Origin: Kordia sp.
Lineage (GTDB): Bacteria; Bacteroidota; Bacteroidia; Flavobacteriales; Flavobacteriaceae
DNA length: 64,000 nt
NCBI RefSeq assembly: GCF_022447245.1
Contig: NZ_JAKVBC010000027.1
Coordinates: 1 to 64,000 of the forward strand
Reading direction: 5' to 3'
The notes beneath the pieces are model-generated. The model did not search any database. It was not told the origin of the DNA and was given only the letters and a program-made list of their open reading frames with translations. Positions 33,580-44,800 of this stretch are shown in pieces. The translations under genes and the position numbers were made by a program. Each line of letters starts with the position of its first letter. Position 1 is the first letter of the stretch.

Positions 33580-35880
33580 TTATTTGAGTGTAAATGCGTC
33601 CTTAAGAACAGTGTTGGAACTTCCTCCAACAAATACTTCAAAATCACCAGCTTCTACAATATACTTTCCTTGGTTGTTAAAGAAACCAAGCTCTTTATTA
33701 GTAAGTGTAAATTCGATGGTTTTGGTTTCCCCTTTCTTAAAATGAACCAATTCAAATCCTTTTAACTCTTTTACTGGACGCGTAATGCTTCCAAATAAGT
33801 CTCTTATGTATAATTGTACAACTTCCTTTCCGTCATAATTTCCTGTATTGGTGACATCAACCGTTACTTTAATAGCATCTCCAACAGTAAAATCTTTCCC
33901 GTGGATTTTGAAGTTTTTATAGTCAAATGTAGTGTAGCTCAATCCGTGACCAAAAGGATATAATGGTGTGTTTTCTACATCAATATAGTGTGACCAAAAT
34001 ACATTATCATTTGTGTTTTCAGGTCTTCCTGTACTTTTATGATTGTAATAAATAGGAATTTGCCCTACATTTCTTGGAAACGTCATTGGTAGCTTTCCGC
34101 TAGGGTTGTAATCTCCATAGAGTACTTGTGCAATAGCATTTCCTGATTGGGTACCTAGTTGCCAACCTTCTACAATCGCAGGAATATGTTTAGCAGCCCA
34201 TTCAATGGCCAATGGTCGCCCATTATTTAATACCAGTACAATATTTTTGTTTACTGCATACACAGCTTCAAGCAATTCTTGTTGTAAGCCAGGTAAGTCC
34301 AAACTGGTTCTACTTCTACCTTCACCACTTTGAAAACCATGCTCACCCAACACCATGACAACAACATCTGCTGTTTTTGCCGTTTCCACAGCTTCGTCAA
34401 TGCCATTTCGATTTGTAGTATTTATCACAACTTCTTCTATGAATGCTGTGTGCCCTAATACTAAATCTACCCCTTTTTTATGTGTTAAAGAATTGCTTGT
34501 GTATTTTTCCATTCCTTCTAAAACAGAAACTGCTGTGTTGTCATCGGAAGCAATTCTCCAGCTTCCTAATGGACTGTTTTTATCGGCAGCAAGCGGTCCG
34601 ATTAATGCTATTTTTTGTCCTTCTTTCTTAAGTGGAAGTAAGTTTCCTTCATTTTTTAATAACACTATAGATTTTTTAGCAACATCTAATACCGCTTCAT
34701 GATGTTTTGCATTACCGATAACTTCTTTTTCGTTAGCAGGGTCGCAATACTTATATGGATCGTCAAACAATCCGAGTTCAAATTTTACTTTTAATATTCT
34801 ACGCACAGCATCATCTACAATGCTTTCTTTTACTATGCCATCTTCTACAAGTTTTACAAGTTCACGAACATATACGTATCCTTCCATATCTAAGTCAGAG
34901 CCAGCACGCGAAGCAATAATAGCTGCTTGTCGTTTGTCTTTGGCGTGTCCCCAAAATATAAGCTCATTGATAGAAGCCCAATCTGAAACCACAAAGCCTT
35001 CAAAATTCCATGCTTCTTTTAAAATGTCTCTTTGTAAAAATTCACTTCCTGTTACCGGAATACCATTTAACTCATTAAAAGAGTTCATAAAGGTTTTTAC
35101 ACCACTATCTGCCGCAGCTTTAAATGGAGGAAGTACTGTATTGTATAAGGTAGATGTTCCAATGTCTACGCTATTGTATTCTTTTCCAGACTCTGAAAAT
35201 CCATACGCAGCAAAGTGTTTTGCACAAGCAGCAATAGAATTTTTGTCAGCTAAGTCGTCTCCTTGAAATCCTTGTACTCTGGCACTGGCAATTTTACTTC
35301 CTAAATACGGATCTTCTCCTCCGCCTTCCATCACTCTTCCCCAGCGAGGATCTCTAGAAATATCAACCATAGGCGCAAATGTCCAATTGATTCCTGCAGC
35401 TGAAGCTTCTGTTGCAGCTACGCGTGCTGAATTTTCAATAGCTTGTAAATCCCAACTAGCAGATTCTGCTAGCGGAATAGGACTTAAGGTTTTATATCCG
35501 TGAATAACGTCGAATCCTATTAATAAAGGAATTCCTAAACGTGTTTCTTCTACAGCAATACGTTGTACTTCTTTAACATTTCTGGTGCCTCGCACACTTA
35601 ACATAGCGCCAACCCATCCTTTTCGTAGGTGTTCGTATTTTAATTTTGCTGAACCTGCTTCTGGGGTAGGTCCTGTTACATCCCAAAAACCATTATATAA
35701 ATTCATTTGACCTACTTTTTCATCTAAGGTCATCTTTTGCATCAAAGAATCTACTCTTTGATCAATAGATAATATCTTAACCACTTCCATTTCTGAACCA
35801 CTTTTTTTGTTTACTTGAAATCCAAAAAAACTAAACATAATAGCAGCAGCAATTATTATTTTATAGTGTCGTCTAATCAT
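33580..35880 (-). CDS. bglX: GH3 beta-glucosidase (BglX-like)
   Basis: 766 residues, exported (N-terminal hydrophobic anchor IIIAAAIMFSFFGF). GH3 N-domain: EDPYLGSKIASARVQGFQG, CAKHFAAYGFSESGKEYN, and the nucleophile region FVVSDWASINELI (Asp of SDW). GH3 C-domain and an FnIII-like tail (YPFGHGLSYTTFDYKNF, LYIRDLFGSITRPVKELKGF). It removes terminal beta-glucose from oligosaccharides or glucosides. Downstream of the AraC regulator on the same strand and paralogous to the lipoprotein GH3 at 46253. Periplasmic. Confidence 0.92.
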   Translation of the reverse strand: MIRRHYKIIIAAAIMFSFFGFQVNKKSGSEMEVVKILSIDQRVDSLMQKMTLDEKVGQMNLYNGFWDVTGPTPEAGSAKLKYEHLRKGWVGAMLSVRGTRNVKEVQRIAVEETRLGIPLLIGFDVIHGYKTLSPIPLAESASWDLQAIENSARVAATEASAAGINWTFAPMVDISRDPRWGRVMEGGGEDPYLGSKIASARVQGFQGDDLADKNSIAACAKHFAAYGFSESGKEYNSVDIGTSTLYNTVLPPFKAAADSGVKTFMNSFNELNGIPVTGSEFLQRDILKEAWNFEGFVVSDWASINELIFWGHAKDKRQAAIIASRAGSDLDMEGYVYVRELVKLVEDGIVKESIVDDAVRRILKVKFELGLFDDPYKYCDPANEKEVIGNAKHHEAVLDVAKKSIVLLKNEGNLLPLKKEGQKIALIGPLAADKNSPLGSWRIASDDNTAVSVLEGMEKYTSNSLTHKKGVDLVLGHTAFIEEVVINTTNRNGIDEAVETAKTADVVVMVLGEHGFQSGEGRSRTSLDLPGLQQELLEAVYAVNKNIVLVLNNGRPLAIEWAAKHIPAIVEGWQLGTQSGNAIAQVLYGDYNPSGKLPMTFPRNVGQIPIYYNHKSTGRPENTNDNVFWSHYIDVENTPLYPFGHGLSYTTFDYKNFKIHGKDFTVGDAIKVTVDVTNTGNYDGKEVVQLYIRDLFGSITRPVKELKGFELVHFKKGETKTIEFTLTNKELGFFNNQGKYIVEAGDFEVFVGGSSNTVLKDAFTLK

Positions 35881-36012
35881 TGTTGTTTTTTTCGTTGGAT
35901 TGTATTTGTAAAAGTATAATATTATTGTGTTCAGAATTGTACATAAATAATCAAAACCTGATATTTTTTTTTACAAAAGTGATAAATTTGACTTAAAAAT
36001 GACAAAATAGTA

Positions 36013-36885
36013 TCAGAGAACTTTTTGAATTCCGTTAAACTCTGCTCGAAATTCACTTGGTGTTGCATTCTTTATTTTTTTGAACATTCTGTTGAAATGT
36101 GCTAGATTATTAAAGCCACATTTATAAGCTATTTCTCCTACACTTAAGTCTGTTTCTAAAAGAAAACGGGTTGCATAACTAACGCGCGTACTGTTGGTAA
36201 AAGAAATAAACGTTTTACCTGTTCTGCTTTTAATAAATCTATTAAATGAAACAGGAGTCATGTTAATTAAAGCCGATATTTCATCCAGGGTAATCTTGCG
36301 ATGGAAGTTGTTTTGAATATACTCGTAAATCTTTTTAATCTTATCACTATTTTCAAATTCATTGTAATTTGAAAAGGAAGTTGATAATAGTTTTTGGTTT
36401 CTTGAGTTAGATAGATCTTGTAGAATTGAGATGAACTCCAAAAAGTAGTCAATTCCTGATGTTTTAGGGAGTTCCAAAAGACGTGGCATGATTTCTTTTG
36501 TGATTTTTTCAGAAAATAAAATACCGTGAATAGATCTGTTTAACATATCTTTAATAGACTTAAACACTCTTCTAGATAAAAGTTTTTCATCAAGCAAATC
36601 ATTGTGAATATGTATGGTAACTTCATGGATTTCTTTGTTTTTACAGTTGTGTAGTTCCCAGCAATGAGGTAGATTAGGTCCAACAAGAACTAATTCGTAT
36701 GTGCCAATTTCTTCCATGTGATCACCAATTACTCTACGAACACCATTCCCTTTGTAAATAAAGTTTAATTCGTATTCTGGATGAAAGTGCAAGGGGAAAT
36801 CAAATTCGTCTTTTACTCTATAATATACGAGGAAACTATCTGATTGTGATAGCTGTGTAATTTCTCTGTGAATATTTTTTTGCAT
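36013..36885 (-). CDS. AraC-family transcriptional regulator
   Basis: 290 residues: an N-terminal cupin sensor (FDFPLHFHPEYELNFIYKGN) and a C-terminal pair of HTH motifs (ITLDEISALINMTPVSFNRF, SVGEIAYKCGFNNLAHFNRM with the AraC signature). The cupin half is the effector-binding half of sugar regulators. Divergent from SusC (219 bp apart) and upstream of GH3, so it is the likely activator of this sugar locus. Confidence 0.9.
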   Translation of the reverse strand: MQKNIHREITQLSQSDSFLVYYRVKDEFDFPLHFHPEYELNFIYKGNGVRRVIGDHMEEIGTYELVLVGPNLPHCWELHNCKNKEIHEVTIHIHNDLLDEKLLSRRVFKSIKDMLNRSIHGILFSEKITKEIMPRLLELPKTSGIDYFLEFISILQDLSNSRNQKLLSTSFSNYNEFENSDKIKKIYEYIQNNFHRKITLDEISALINMTPVSFNRFIKSRTGKTFISFTNSTRVSYATRFLLETDLSVGEIAYKCGFNNLAHFNRMFKKIKNATPSEFRAEFNGIQKVL

Positions 36886-36972
36886 AACTTATTGAGCTTG
36901 TTTTAACACATTTTTAAAAAAAATATACTGATATTTGATAAAATTGTATTAAATAATTGTTAAAATTGAGTA

Positions 36973-36980
36973 TACATTTG
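36973..36980 (+). promoter_or_regulatory. Possible -7 element for the SusC unit
   Basis: TACATTTG fits the Bacteroidota -7 consensus TAnnTTTG in the 219-bp gap between the AraC regulator and SusC. No well-spaced -33 TTTG is certain, so this is tentative. Confidence 0.3.
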
Positions 36981-37043
36981 TGCAAATAAAATGATTTTTT
37001 GGTTAAAAAAATGAAAATAACGTCAAGTGTTAGTTCTTTTTTT

Positions 37044-37056
37044 GACAATAATTGTC
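37044..37056. promoter_or_regulatory. Perfect palindrome before SusC
   Basis: GACAAT-A-ATTGTC lies 49 bp before the SusC ATG. It may be an operator or an mRNA leader hairpin. Which protein would bind cannot be told. Confidence 0.3.
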
Positions 37057-37104
37057 TTTAAAAATGCTTTTTTACCTAAAAAATAGCCTAATTAATTAAC
37101 GAAT

Positions 37105-40100
37105 ATGAAAAACAATTTTTTAAAGAACTTTTTCCTAGTAATGTTGCTATCATCATTCAGTATATTGTATGCGCAAGACATAACAGGAACTGTTTCTGAT
37201 GCCACTGGTCCAGTTCCAGGTGTAAATGTTACTGTAAAAGGAACAAGTAATGGAACCGCTACAGATTTTGATGGTAATTATACTATCAAAAATGTAAAAC
37301 CAACCGATGTTTTAGTATACAGCTATGTCGGTTACAAATCTCAAGAGATTCTTGTTGGAGACAAGAAGACCATTAATGTTACGCTTGAAGAAGACCAAAA
37401 TTCATTAGATGAGGTTGTCGTTGTGGGATATGGAGCTAAAAAGAAAAGTTTAGTGACTGGAGCTATATCAAGTGTAAACAGTGAAGACATTAAAAGTGTG
37501 TCTAACCAAAGAGTAGAGCAAGTTTTACAAGGACGAACTTCGGGGGTTACCGTTTCGTCGTCTTCTGGTTCACCAGGTTCTGGTGCACGTATTAGAATAA
37601 GAGGTACAGGATCAAGTGGAAATTCAGAGCCTCTGTTTATCGTTGATGGTATGAAAGTTTCTAATATTGATAACATTCCTCCGTCAGATATTGAAAATCT
37701 TGAAGTATTAAAGGATGCGGCATCTGCAGCAATCTATGGTACGGAAGGTGCTAATGGTGTAATTATCATTACTACCAAAAGAGGAAAAGGTAAAAATGTG
37801 AAAGTAAATTTTAATTCTCAACTTGGGTTTCAATTCCTAAATAGTGATATAGAATTAATGGATGCTTCTCAGTTTGTAACGTATATGAATGAAGCTGGTC
37901 TTACTTCTGTTGTCAATAATGGATATGATACAAACTGGATTGAAGAAGTGTTTGATACAGCTTTTATGCAGCGTTATGACGTAAGTTTGTCAGGTGAAGC
38001 AGCAGGAATTTCATATTATGCATCTATTGCACATACGGATCAAGATGGTATTGTGGCAAAAGAAAATTCGTCATTCAAAAGAACTGCACTACGTTTAAAC
38101 CTCAAGAGTGATATCACTAAATGGTTAGAAGTTGGCGTAAGTGCAACTACTTCATTTATTAAAAGAAGAGGAGTTCAGGAAAATAATGATACAAGAGGTG
38201 TTATTCAAAATGCTTTGGTATTAGATCCATTAACACCAGTGGTGTATCCAGCAGGACAAGTGCCACAAGAAGTATTGGATAGAGCAGCAGATAATGGATT
38301 TCCTGATGTACCTGTGCTAAGAGATCGTAATGGAAGTGTATATGGATATCCAGCATACTCAACAGGAGAAACGTTAAATCCAGTTGCTTTTGCTGATGTA
38401 AACAGAACTTTAAATAGTAACAATCAATTCTTATCTACAATCTATGGAAAATTTACCATTTTAGAAGGGTTAAACTTTACCTCTAGATTTGGATATGAGT
38501 ATGGAGATTTCTTGAATGAAAATACAGTAACTCCTTATTTTGTAGCTTCAGAGGCGCAAAATACAGCATACACAATGTCAGAATCGAGAGTTCGTACAAG
38601 ACGTTGGTTGTGGGAAAACTTTGCTTCGTATACAAAATCGTTTGATAATCACAACTTCTCAGTGTTAGCAGGATATTCTGCGGAAGACTTTGAAGTGCCT
38701 ACGGTTTCATCAAGAACTGGTTCGGCTGCAATTGGTGACTTTACAGGTTTTGATTTAGATTCACCAGGATTCATGGTTGATGATAGAACTGATAATATTG
38801 TTACTTTCAGAGATAACTTAGTATCAATGTATGGTAGATTATCGTATGATTATGCAGGAAAGTATTTATTTGAAGCTTCTTTCAGACGTGATCGTTCCGA
38901 TAAATTCCCAACGGGGAACAAAGCAGGTAATTTCCCAGCATTCTCAGCTGGTTGGGTTGCTTCTAAAGAAGATTTTTGGAGTGATGATTCTTTTGTAGAC
39001 TACTTTAAAATAAGAGGAAGTTGGGGACAAAATGGTAATAAAGCGAACTTAGCTGGAAACTCAGATATTATCAGTATTACAAGAAATATTAATGGATTGC
39101 CAATTGATTACTTAGGGCAAGGTGGAGCGCAAATTACTGGATTTGCAAACACGAACTTAGTTTGGGAAACATCTACGCAAACAAACTTTGGTATTGACTT
39201 AAGAGCGTTAGATAATAAACTACGTTTCTCTGTAGATTATTTTAAGAAAACGACAGAAGACTTAATTGTATCTGACGGTAGTTTAATAACGCCTGGTTCT
39301 GCTGGATTTACATCTAACGAATTTAATGCAGGTACGATTGTAAATAAAGGTCTTGAATTTGAGATCGGATATGCTAACAATGATAGAGAATTCAAATATC
39401 AAATCAACGCTAACTTATCTACTTTAGATAACGAAGTAACAGAAATCTTATTCTTGCCACAAGGAACATCAATTAGAGGAGCAGGAGCACCACAAAATGA
39501 TGACGGAATTACAAGGTTTACAGAAGGATTGCCAGCATGGTATTTCTTCGGATATCAAACAAATGGTGTAGATCCAGCAACTGGAGAATTACGTAGAGTA
39601 GATACAGATGGTGATGGAAACATTACAAACGCTGATAAAACATTTATCGGTTCGCCACATCCAGATGTATTATTTGGAGGAAACATATCTTTCCAATACA
39701 AAGCGTTCGATTTTAACTTACAATACCAAGGAAGTCTTGGAAACGATATTTTTACATCGTACAACCAACCTTCTAGACCTATCACTAATAAACCAGTACA
39801 TTATTTCGATGAAAGATGGTCAAACCCTGGTGATAATGCAACCTTCCCATCAGCAGCGACAATTACAGATGCGTATGATACTGACTTAATGGTAGAAGAT
39901 GGTTCGTACATGAGAATTAAGCAAATTCAGCTAGGATATACATTGCCTCAACGCCTGTCTGAAAAATTGCATGTAAATAATCTAAGATTATACGTATCTT
40001 TAGATGACTACTTTACCTTTACTAAATTTAGAGGATTAGACCCTGAAATTGGAAACTTTGGATTTAATGATATCGGAGTAGATAGAGGATATTACCCAAC

Positions 40101-40140
40101 CGCTGCAAGAATGATCTTTGGGTTGGCTTTAGACTTTTAA
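37105..40140 (+). CDS. SusC/RagA TonB-linked outer membrane transporter
   Basis: 1011 residues. Signal peptide, a carboxypeptidase-like beta-sandwich (DITGTVSDATGPVPGVNVTV), a plug with LDEVVVVGYGAKKKSLVTGA and a VLKDAASAAIYGTEGANGV motif, and a 22-strand barrel ending in YPTAARMIFGLALDF. It imports oligosaccharides through the outer membrane with TonB energy, in complex with SusD at 40160. It starts the plus-strand part of the sugar locus. Substrate not readable from sequence. Confidence 0.95.
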   Translation: MKNNFLKNFFLVMLLSSFSILYAQDITGTVSDATGPVPGVNVTVKGTSNGTATDFDGNYTIKNVKPTDVLVYSYVGYKSQEILVGDKKTINVTLEEDQNSLDEVVVVGYGAKKKSLVTGAISSVNSEDIKSVSNQRVEQVLQGRTSGVTVSSSSGSPGSGARIRIRGTGSSGNSEPLFIVDGMKVSNIDNIPPSDIENLEVLKDAASAAIYGTEGANGVIIITTKRGKGKNVKVNFNSQLGFQFLNSDIELMDASQFVTYMNEAGLTSVVNNGYDTNWIEEVFDTAFMQRYDVSLSGEAAGISYYASIAHTDQDGIVAKENSSFKRTALRLNLKSDITKWLEVGVSATTSFIKRRGVQENNDTRGVIQNALVLDPLTPVVYPAGQVPQEVLDRAADNGFPDVPVLRDRNGSVYGYPAYSTGETLNPVAFADVNRTLNSNNQFLSTIYGKFTILEGLNFTSRFGYEYGDFLNENTVTPYFVASEAQNTAYTMSESRVRTRRWLWENFASYTKSFDNHNFSVLAGYSAEDFEVPTVSSRTGSAAIGDFTGFDLDSPGFMVDDRTDNIVTFRDNLVSMYGRLSYDYAGKYLFEASFRRDRSDKFPTGNKAGNFPAFSAGWVASKEDFWSDDSFVDYFKIRGSWGQNGNKANLAGNSDIISITRNINGLPIDYLGQGGAQITGFANTNLVWETSTQTNFGIDLRALDNKLRFSVDYFKKTTEDLIVSDGSLITPGSAGFTSNEFNAGTIVNKGLEFEIGYANNDREFKYQINANLSTLDNEVTEILFLPQGTSIRGAGAPQNDDGITRFTEGLPAWYFFGYQTNGVDPATGELRRVDTDGDGNITNADKTFIGSPHPDVLFGGNISFQYKAFDFNLQYQGSLGNDIFTSYNQPSRPITNKPVHYFDERWSNPGDNATFPSAATITDAYDTDLMVEDGSYMRIKQIQLGYTLPQRLSEKLHVNNLRLYVSLDDYFTFTKFRGLDPEIGNFGFNDIGVDRGYYPTAARMIFGLALDF

Positions 40141-40159
40141 TCAAAAAAACTTTTTGAAA

Positions 40160-41701
40160 ATGAAAAAAAACATTTTTTTAACAGCCTTAGTAGTATTTTT
40201 AGGATTCATGGCATGTAGTGATGATTTCACAACAAACCCACCTGAAAATGTAGAAGACCTTGAAACGTTCTTCCAAGATGAAGATAACGTAGAAGCTGCA
40301 GTCATTGGAATATATGACTTATTACATTTAAACTACAGTAGAGACTGGCATAGTGCTTTTCTAGTAAAATTATTGCCAGGAGACGATGCAAATGCAGCTG
40401 GTGGTAACTCAAGCGACCAGCCACAGTTACAAGATATTGATGATTATACTAATATTTCAACGGCAAATGGATCCATTGAAAGTGTTTGGAATAATTTTTA
40501 TTCAACAATTGCACTTGCAAATCTAGTCATTGAAAGTTTAAATGAAAGTACTTTAAGTAATAAAGATAGAGCTACAGCTGAAGCTAAATTTATTAGAGCA
40601 TGGTGCTATTTCGAACTTACAACCATGTTTGGAGATGTTCCATTACGTTTAACGCTTCCTCAAGGAGCAGCAGATTTTGGATTAGCTAAATCGTCAAGAG
40701 CAGATATTTATGTGCAAGTAGAGGCAGACTTGACAGATGCAATTGCAAACTTACCAGAAAAAACAGCATTAGCTGACGAGTTTAGATTCTCTAAAGGAGC
40801 AGCAGAAGCATTAATGGGTAAGGTATTAGTTTTTCAAGAAAAATATTCTGAGTCAATCCCTTACTTTGAGTCTGTTATTGGAAATGCGGCGCACGACCTA
40901 GAGCCAGATGTAGCAGATGTTTGGTCAATTAATTCAGAATTTGGAGTAGAATCATTAGTAGAGCTAGGATTTGTGTCAACTTCTGGAAGAGATTGGGGTA
41001 ATGTTGCCTGGGGAGGAAGAAACGAAAGTAACTTACACATTCAGTTAATGGGACCTAGAGGTGACGGAATTTTTGACGTAACTGGAACAGGTTTATTAAA
41101 CGGATGGGGATTCAACTTACCAACAGCAAAACTAGTAAATGCATTTGACGCAGCCGGAGATACACAACGTAAATCAGCTACCTTACTTACAGAAGCAGAA
41201 TTAATTGCTGCTGGAGGAGGAGTTGATCCAACGAGTGCTACTGGTGGTGTTATTTGGGATTACGAAGGCGCTATCAGAATGAAGTATGCTACCAGATCGG
41301 AAGATACGAGTGATGGCGGTGTACGTGAATTAAACTACAGTACAAACTTTAGAGTGTTCCGTTATGCAGAAGTATTGTTATTAGCTGCTGAAGCGTATAA
41401 CAAAGTAGGACAAGATGGAAGTGCTCGTACAGAATTGAATAAAATTAGAAGCAGATCAGGATTGGCTGATGTAAGTACATCGCTTTCTGGAACAGATTTA
41501 TTTGAAGCTATTGTGCAAGAAAAGTTTTTAGAATTAGCGCATGAAGGACAACGTTTCTGGGATTTAGTACGTTGGGGAAGAGCTGCTACAGAATTAGCAG
41601 GTACAGGATACGCTCCTAAGAATGATTTATTCCCAATTCCTATCACAGAAATTGACAAAAACGGAGAGTTAACAGTAGCTGATCAAAATCCTGGATACTA
41701 A
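40160..41701 (+). CDS. SusD/RagB outer membrane lipoprotein
   Basis: 513 residues from the ATG at 40160 (a TTG two codons earlier is in frame). Lipobox GFMACSDDF. TPR-like helices of the SusD fold (FIRAWCYFELTTMFGDVPLR is the hallmark) and the C-terminal FRVFRYAEVLLLAAEAYNKV and GHEGQRFWDLVRWGRA-like end (EGQRFWDLVRWGRA). It captures the glycan at the surface and hands it to SusC 19 bp upstream. A terminator-like hairpin follows at 41757. Confidence 0.95.
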   Translation: MKKNIFLTALVVFLGFMACSDDFTTNPPENVEDLETFFQDEDNVEAAVIGIYDLLHLNYSRDWHSAFLVKLLPGDDANAAGGNSSDQPQLQDIDDYTNISTANGSIESVWNNFYSTIALANLVIESLNESTLSNKDRATAEAKFIRAWCYFELTTMFGDVPLRLTLPQGAADFGLAKSSRADIYVQVEADLTDAIANLPEKTALADEFRFSKGAAEALMGKVLVFQEKYSESIPYFESVIGNAAHDLEPDVADVWSINSEFGVESLVELGFVSTSGRDWGNVAWGGRNESNLHIQLMGPRGDGIFDVTGTGLLNGWGFNLPTAKLVNAFDAAGDTQRKSATLLTEAELIAAGGGVDPTSATGGVIWDYEGAIRMKYATRSEDTSDGGVRELNYSTNFRVFRYAEVLLLAAEAYNKVGQDGSARTELNKIRSRSGLADVSTSLSGTDLFEAIVQEKFLELAHEGQRFWDLVRWGRAATELAGTGYAPKNDLFPIPITEIDKNGELTVADQNPGY

Positions 41702-41756
41702 TTCAAGGACGAAGATAACGTTATTTTATATTCAAAATTACTATTTGAATTGCTTG

Positions 41757-41790
41757 TAACAAAGCAGTATGTAACCATGCTGCTTTGTTA
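41757..41790 (+). terminator. Terminator or attenuator after SusD
   Basis: TAACAAAGCAG and CTGCTTTGTTA, 11-bp stem, followed by TTTTAATG. It splits SusCD from the rest of the unit and may only attenuate transcription into 41883. Confidence 0.65.
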
Positions 41791-41882
41791 TTTTAATGAA
41801 AACTCAATTTTAAAAAGTGCATTCTTGAATTCCATTCTCGTTTCACTTTTTAAATTATACAACAAACCAACATACCTCACTA

Positions 41883-44800
41883 ATGAAAAGACTGAGCAGC
41901 GCTTTTATCGTTATTCTTCTCATATTTGGTTGTGCAAAAAAGGACAACGACATAGTTGTTAATGAAGTACTTTTTACAAAGTTAGAAGCACAAAACACAA
42001 AGGTCTTTTTTAATAATACACTAGTAGAAACCGATTCACTCAACTATTTTAAATACACATCTATTTACATGGGCGGCGGTATTTCTGTAGGTGATATCAA
42101 TAATGACGGCTTGGTAGATCTTTTCTTTACAGGAAATCAAGTTGAAAACAAATTATACCTAAACAAAGGCAATATAACCTTTGAAGATATTTCTTCACAA
42201 AGTAATACACAAGGAGACAGTCGTTGGTACACAGGAACTACTATGGTAGATGTCAATAATGATGGATATTTAGATATTTACTGTTCGGTAGCTGGTAAAA
42301 GTGGCAACAAAAAGAATCAACTATTTCTAAACAACAAAGACAACACATTCACAGAAGCAGCCGAAAAATACGGTATTGCAGATGAGGGAAACTCTATTCA
42401 AGCTACTTTTTTTGATTATGACAATGATGGCGATTTGGATATGTATTTAGCAAACTATCCAATATCACATCCTTCTACTCCCAATATGATTTATAAAAAT
42501 CGCATGGACAATGTCAATGACCTTGAATCTGATAAACTATACAGAAACGATGGCGATATTTTTACCGATGTGTCGGAAGAAGCTGGCGTAAAAAACTATA
42601 GTTTCTCTATTGGTATTGCTGCTGCAGATATAAACAACGATGGTTGGCTCGATTTGTATGTTTCAAACGATTATAGTATTCCTGACTTTATGTACATCAA
42701 CAATCAGGATGGAACGTTTAAAGAAGTCATCAAAGAAGCTACGAATCAAACAGCATTTTACGGAATGGGCGTTGATATAGCGGATATTAACAATGATGGT
42801 TTCTTAGACATCTTTCAAGCAGATATGGATGCTGATAGTAATCGCCGATCAAAAGCAAACATGGCAAGCATGAATCCGCGTTTGTTTTATGAAACAGTAT
42901 TATACGGATTTCATTATCAATACATGCACAATTGTTTGCAACTTAACTCCGGATACATGGAGAATGGTGTGCCAAAATTCTCTAACATTTCTCGCCTAAC
43001 AGGAACTTCTTCTACCGATTGGAGTTGGGCGCCATTATTTGCAGACTTCGATAACGATTCACACAAAGACTTGTTTGTAAGCAATGGAACACGAAAAGAA
43101 ATCAATAACAAAGATTTCTTCAAAAAAATAGGCAAAAAGGAATACGACAAACTCTCACTGGTTGAAAAAAGTAAACAAATTCCGAGTGAAAAAATAGACA
43201 ACTTCATGTTCAAAAATTTGGGCGGACTGGAATTTAAAAAAGTCAATCAAGATTGGGGAATTCAACACAAAGGGTTTTCAAATGGTGCAGTTTATGCAGA
43301 TTTAGACAATGATGGCGATTTAGAAATCATTCTCAACAATATTGATGAAGAAGCAGTTATTTTTCAAAACAATACTTCCAATAATTACTTAAAAATACAG
43401 TTCAAGGGAACCATTACAAATCAGCACGGACTAGGTTCACGAGCTATTGTATATGCAGATGGAAAACAACAAATACAAGAGCTAACCTTAACACGCGGTT
43501 TTCAATCATCAGTAGCGCCAGAATTGCATTTTGGACTAGATCAAACAACTAAAATAGACAGTGTGCAGATCATCTGGAACGATGGAAAAACTAGTACACA
43601 AAAAGACATTACAGCCAATCAAACGTTAGTTGTAAAATATGATGAGGCTGCCCCTAAAACCCAACACCCAATACCTGCTACAGCAAGCGGAGTCGAGATG
43701 CAAACACTATTCACAACCAATACAACACTATCCAAAAGCATCAAACATCGCGAAAACGATTATGACGATTTTGCTACACAAGTATTATTGCCACACAAAA
43801 TGTCTACACTCGGACCAGCCGCTGCTAAGGCAGATGTTAACAAAGACGGCTTAGAAGATATCTTTGTAGGTGGTTCGTTTGGATTGGTTTCTTCCTTGTA
43901 TTTACAAACTGAAGATGGCTTTGAACCACAAAAAACAACCGCTTTTGATGCTGATAAAATCTCAGAAGATACAGGTGCTTTATTCTATGATTTTGATCAA
44001 GATGGCGATCAAGATTTATATGTGGTAAGTGGTGGATATGAATTTGCTGAAAATTCTATTTTTCTCAAAGATCGTTTATACATTAATGACGGAACGGGAC
44101 AGTTTCAAAAAGACGAAAAAGCAATTCCTGCAAATGCTATCAGTGGTTCACGTGCATACGCTTTGGACTACAACAAAGATGGAAAGCAAGATATTTTAGT
44201 GTTAGGAAGGCAAACGCCAGGAAAATATCCATATCCAACCTCTAGTTACATTTTAGAAAATATTTCGAATTCAGAGAAGCTGAAATTTGAAGATAATACT
44301 GAAAATTTTGCACCTTCTTTACAAGGAATCGGAATGGCAACAAGCGCTATTATTAGTGATTTTAATAATGACTCTTGGGAAGATATTATTTTGGTGGGAG
44401 AATGGATGCCTGTGACAATCTTACAAAACAATCAAGGTGTTTTTGAAAATGTTACTGAAAAGATGCAACTTCAAGAAACCACAGGTTGGTGGTGGAGCAT
44501 CAATCAAGGTGATTTTGATAACGATGGTGATCTAGATTATTTGATTGGAAACAATGGTTTAAACTATAAATATAAAGCTACCGAAGACGAAACTTTTGAT
44601 ATTTATATGGAAGATTTTGATAAAAATCAAAAAGAAGATATTGTCTTAAGTTACTATGATGATGGAGAACAATATCCTCTGCGTGGACGTCAATGTTCTT
44701 CACAGCAAGTCCCAGGAATCAAACAAAAATTTAAAAACTACGACGAATTTTCAACAGCAACGCTTATCGATGTATATGGAAAGAAAAATTTGGAAAATGC

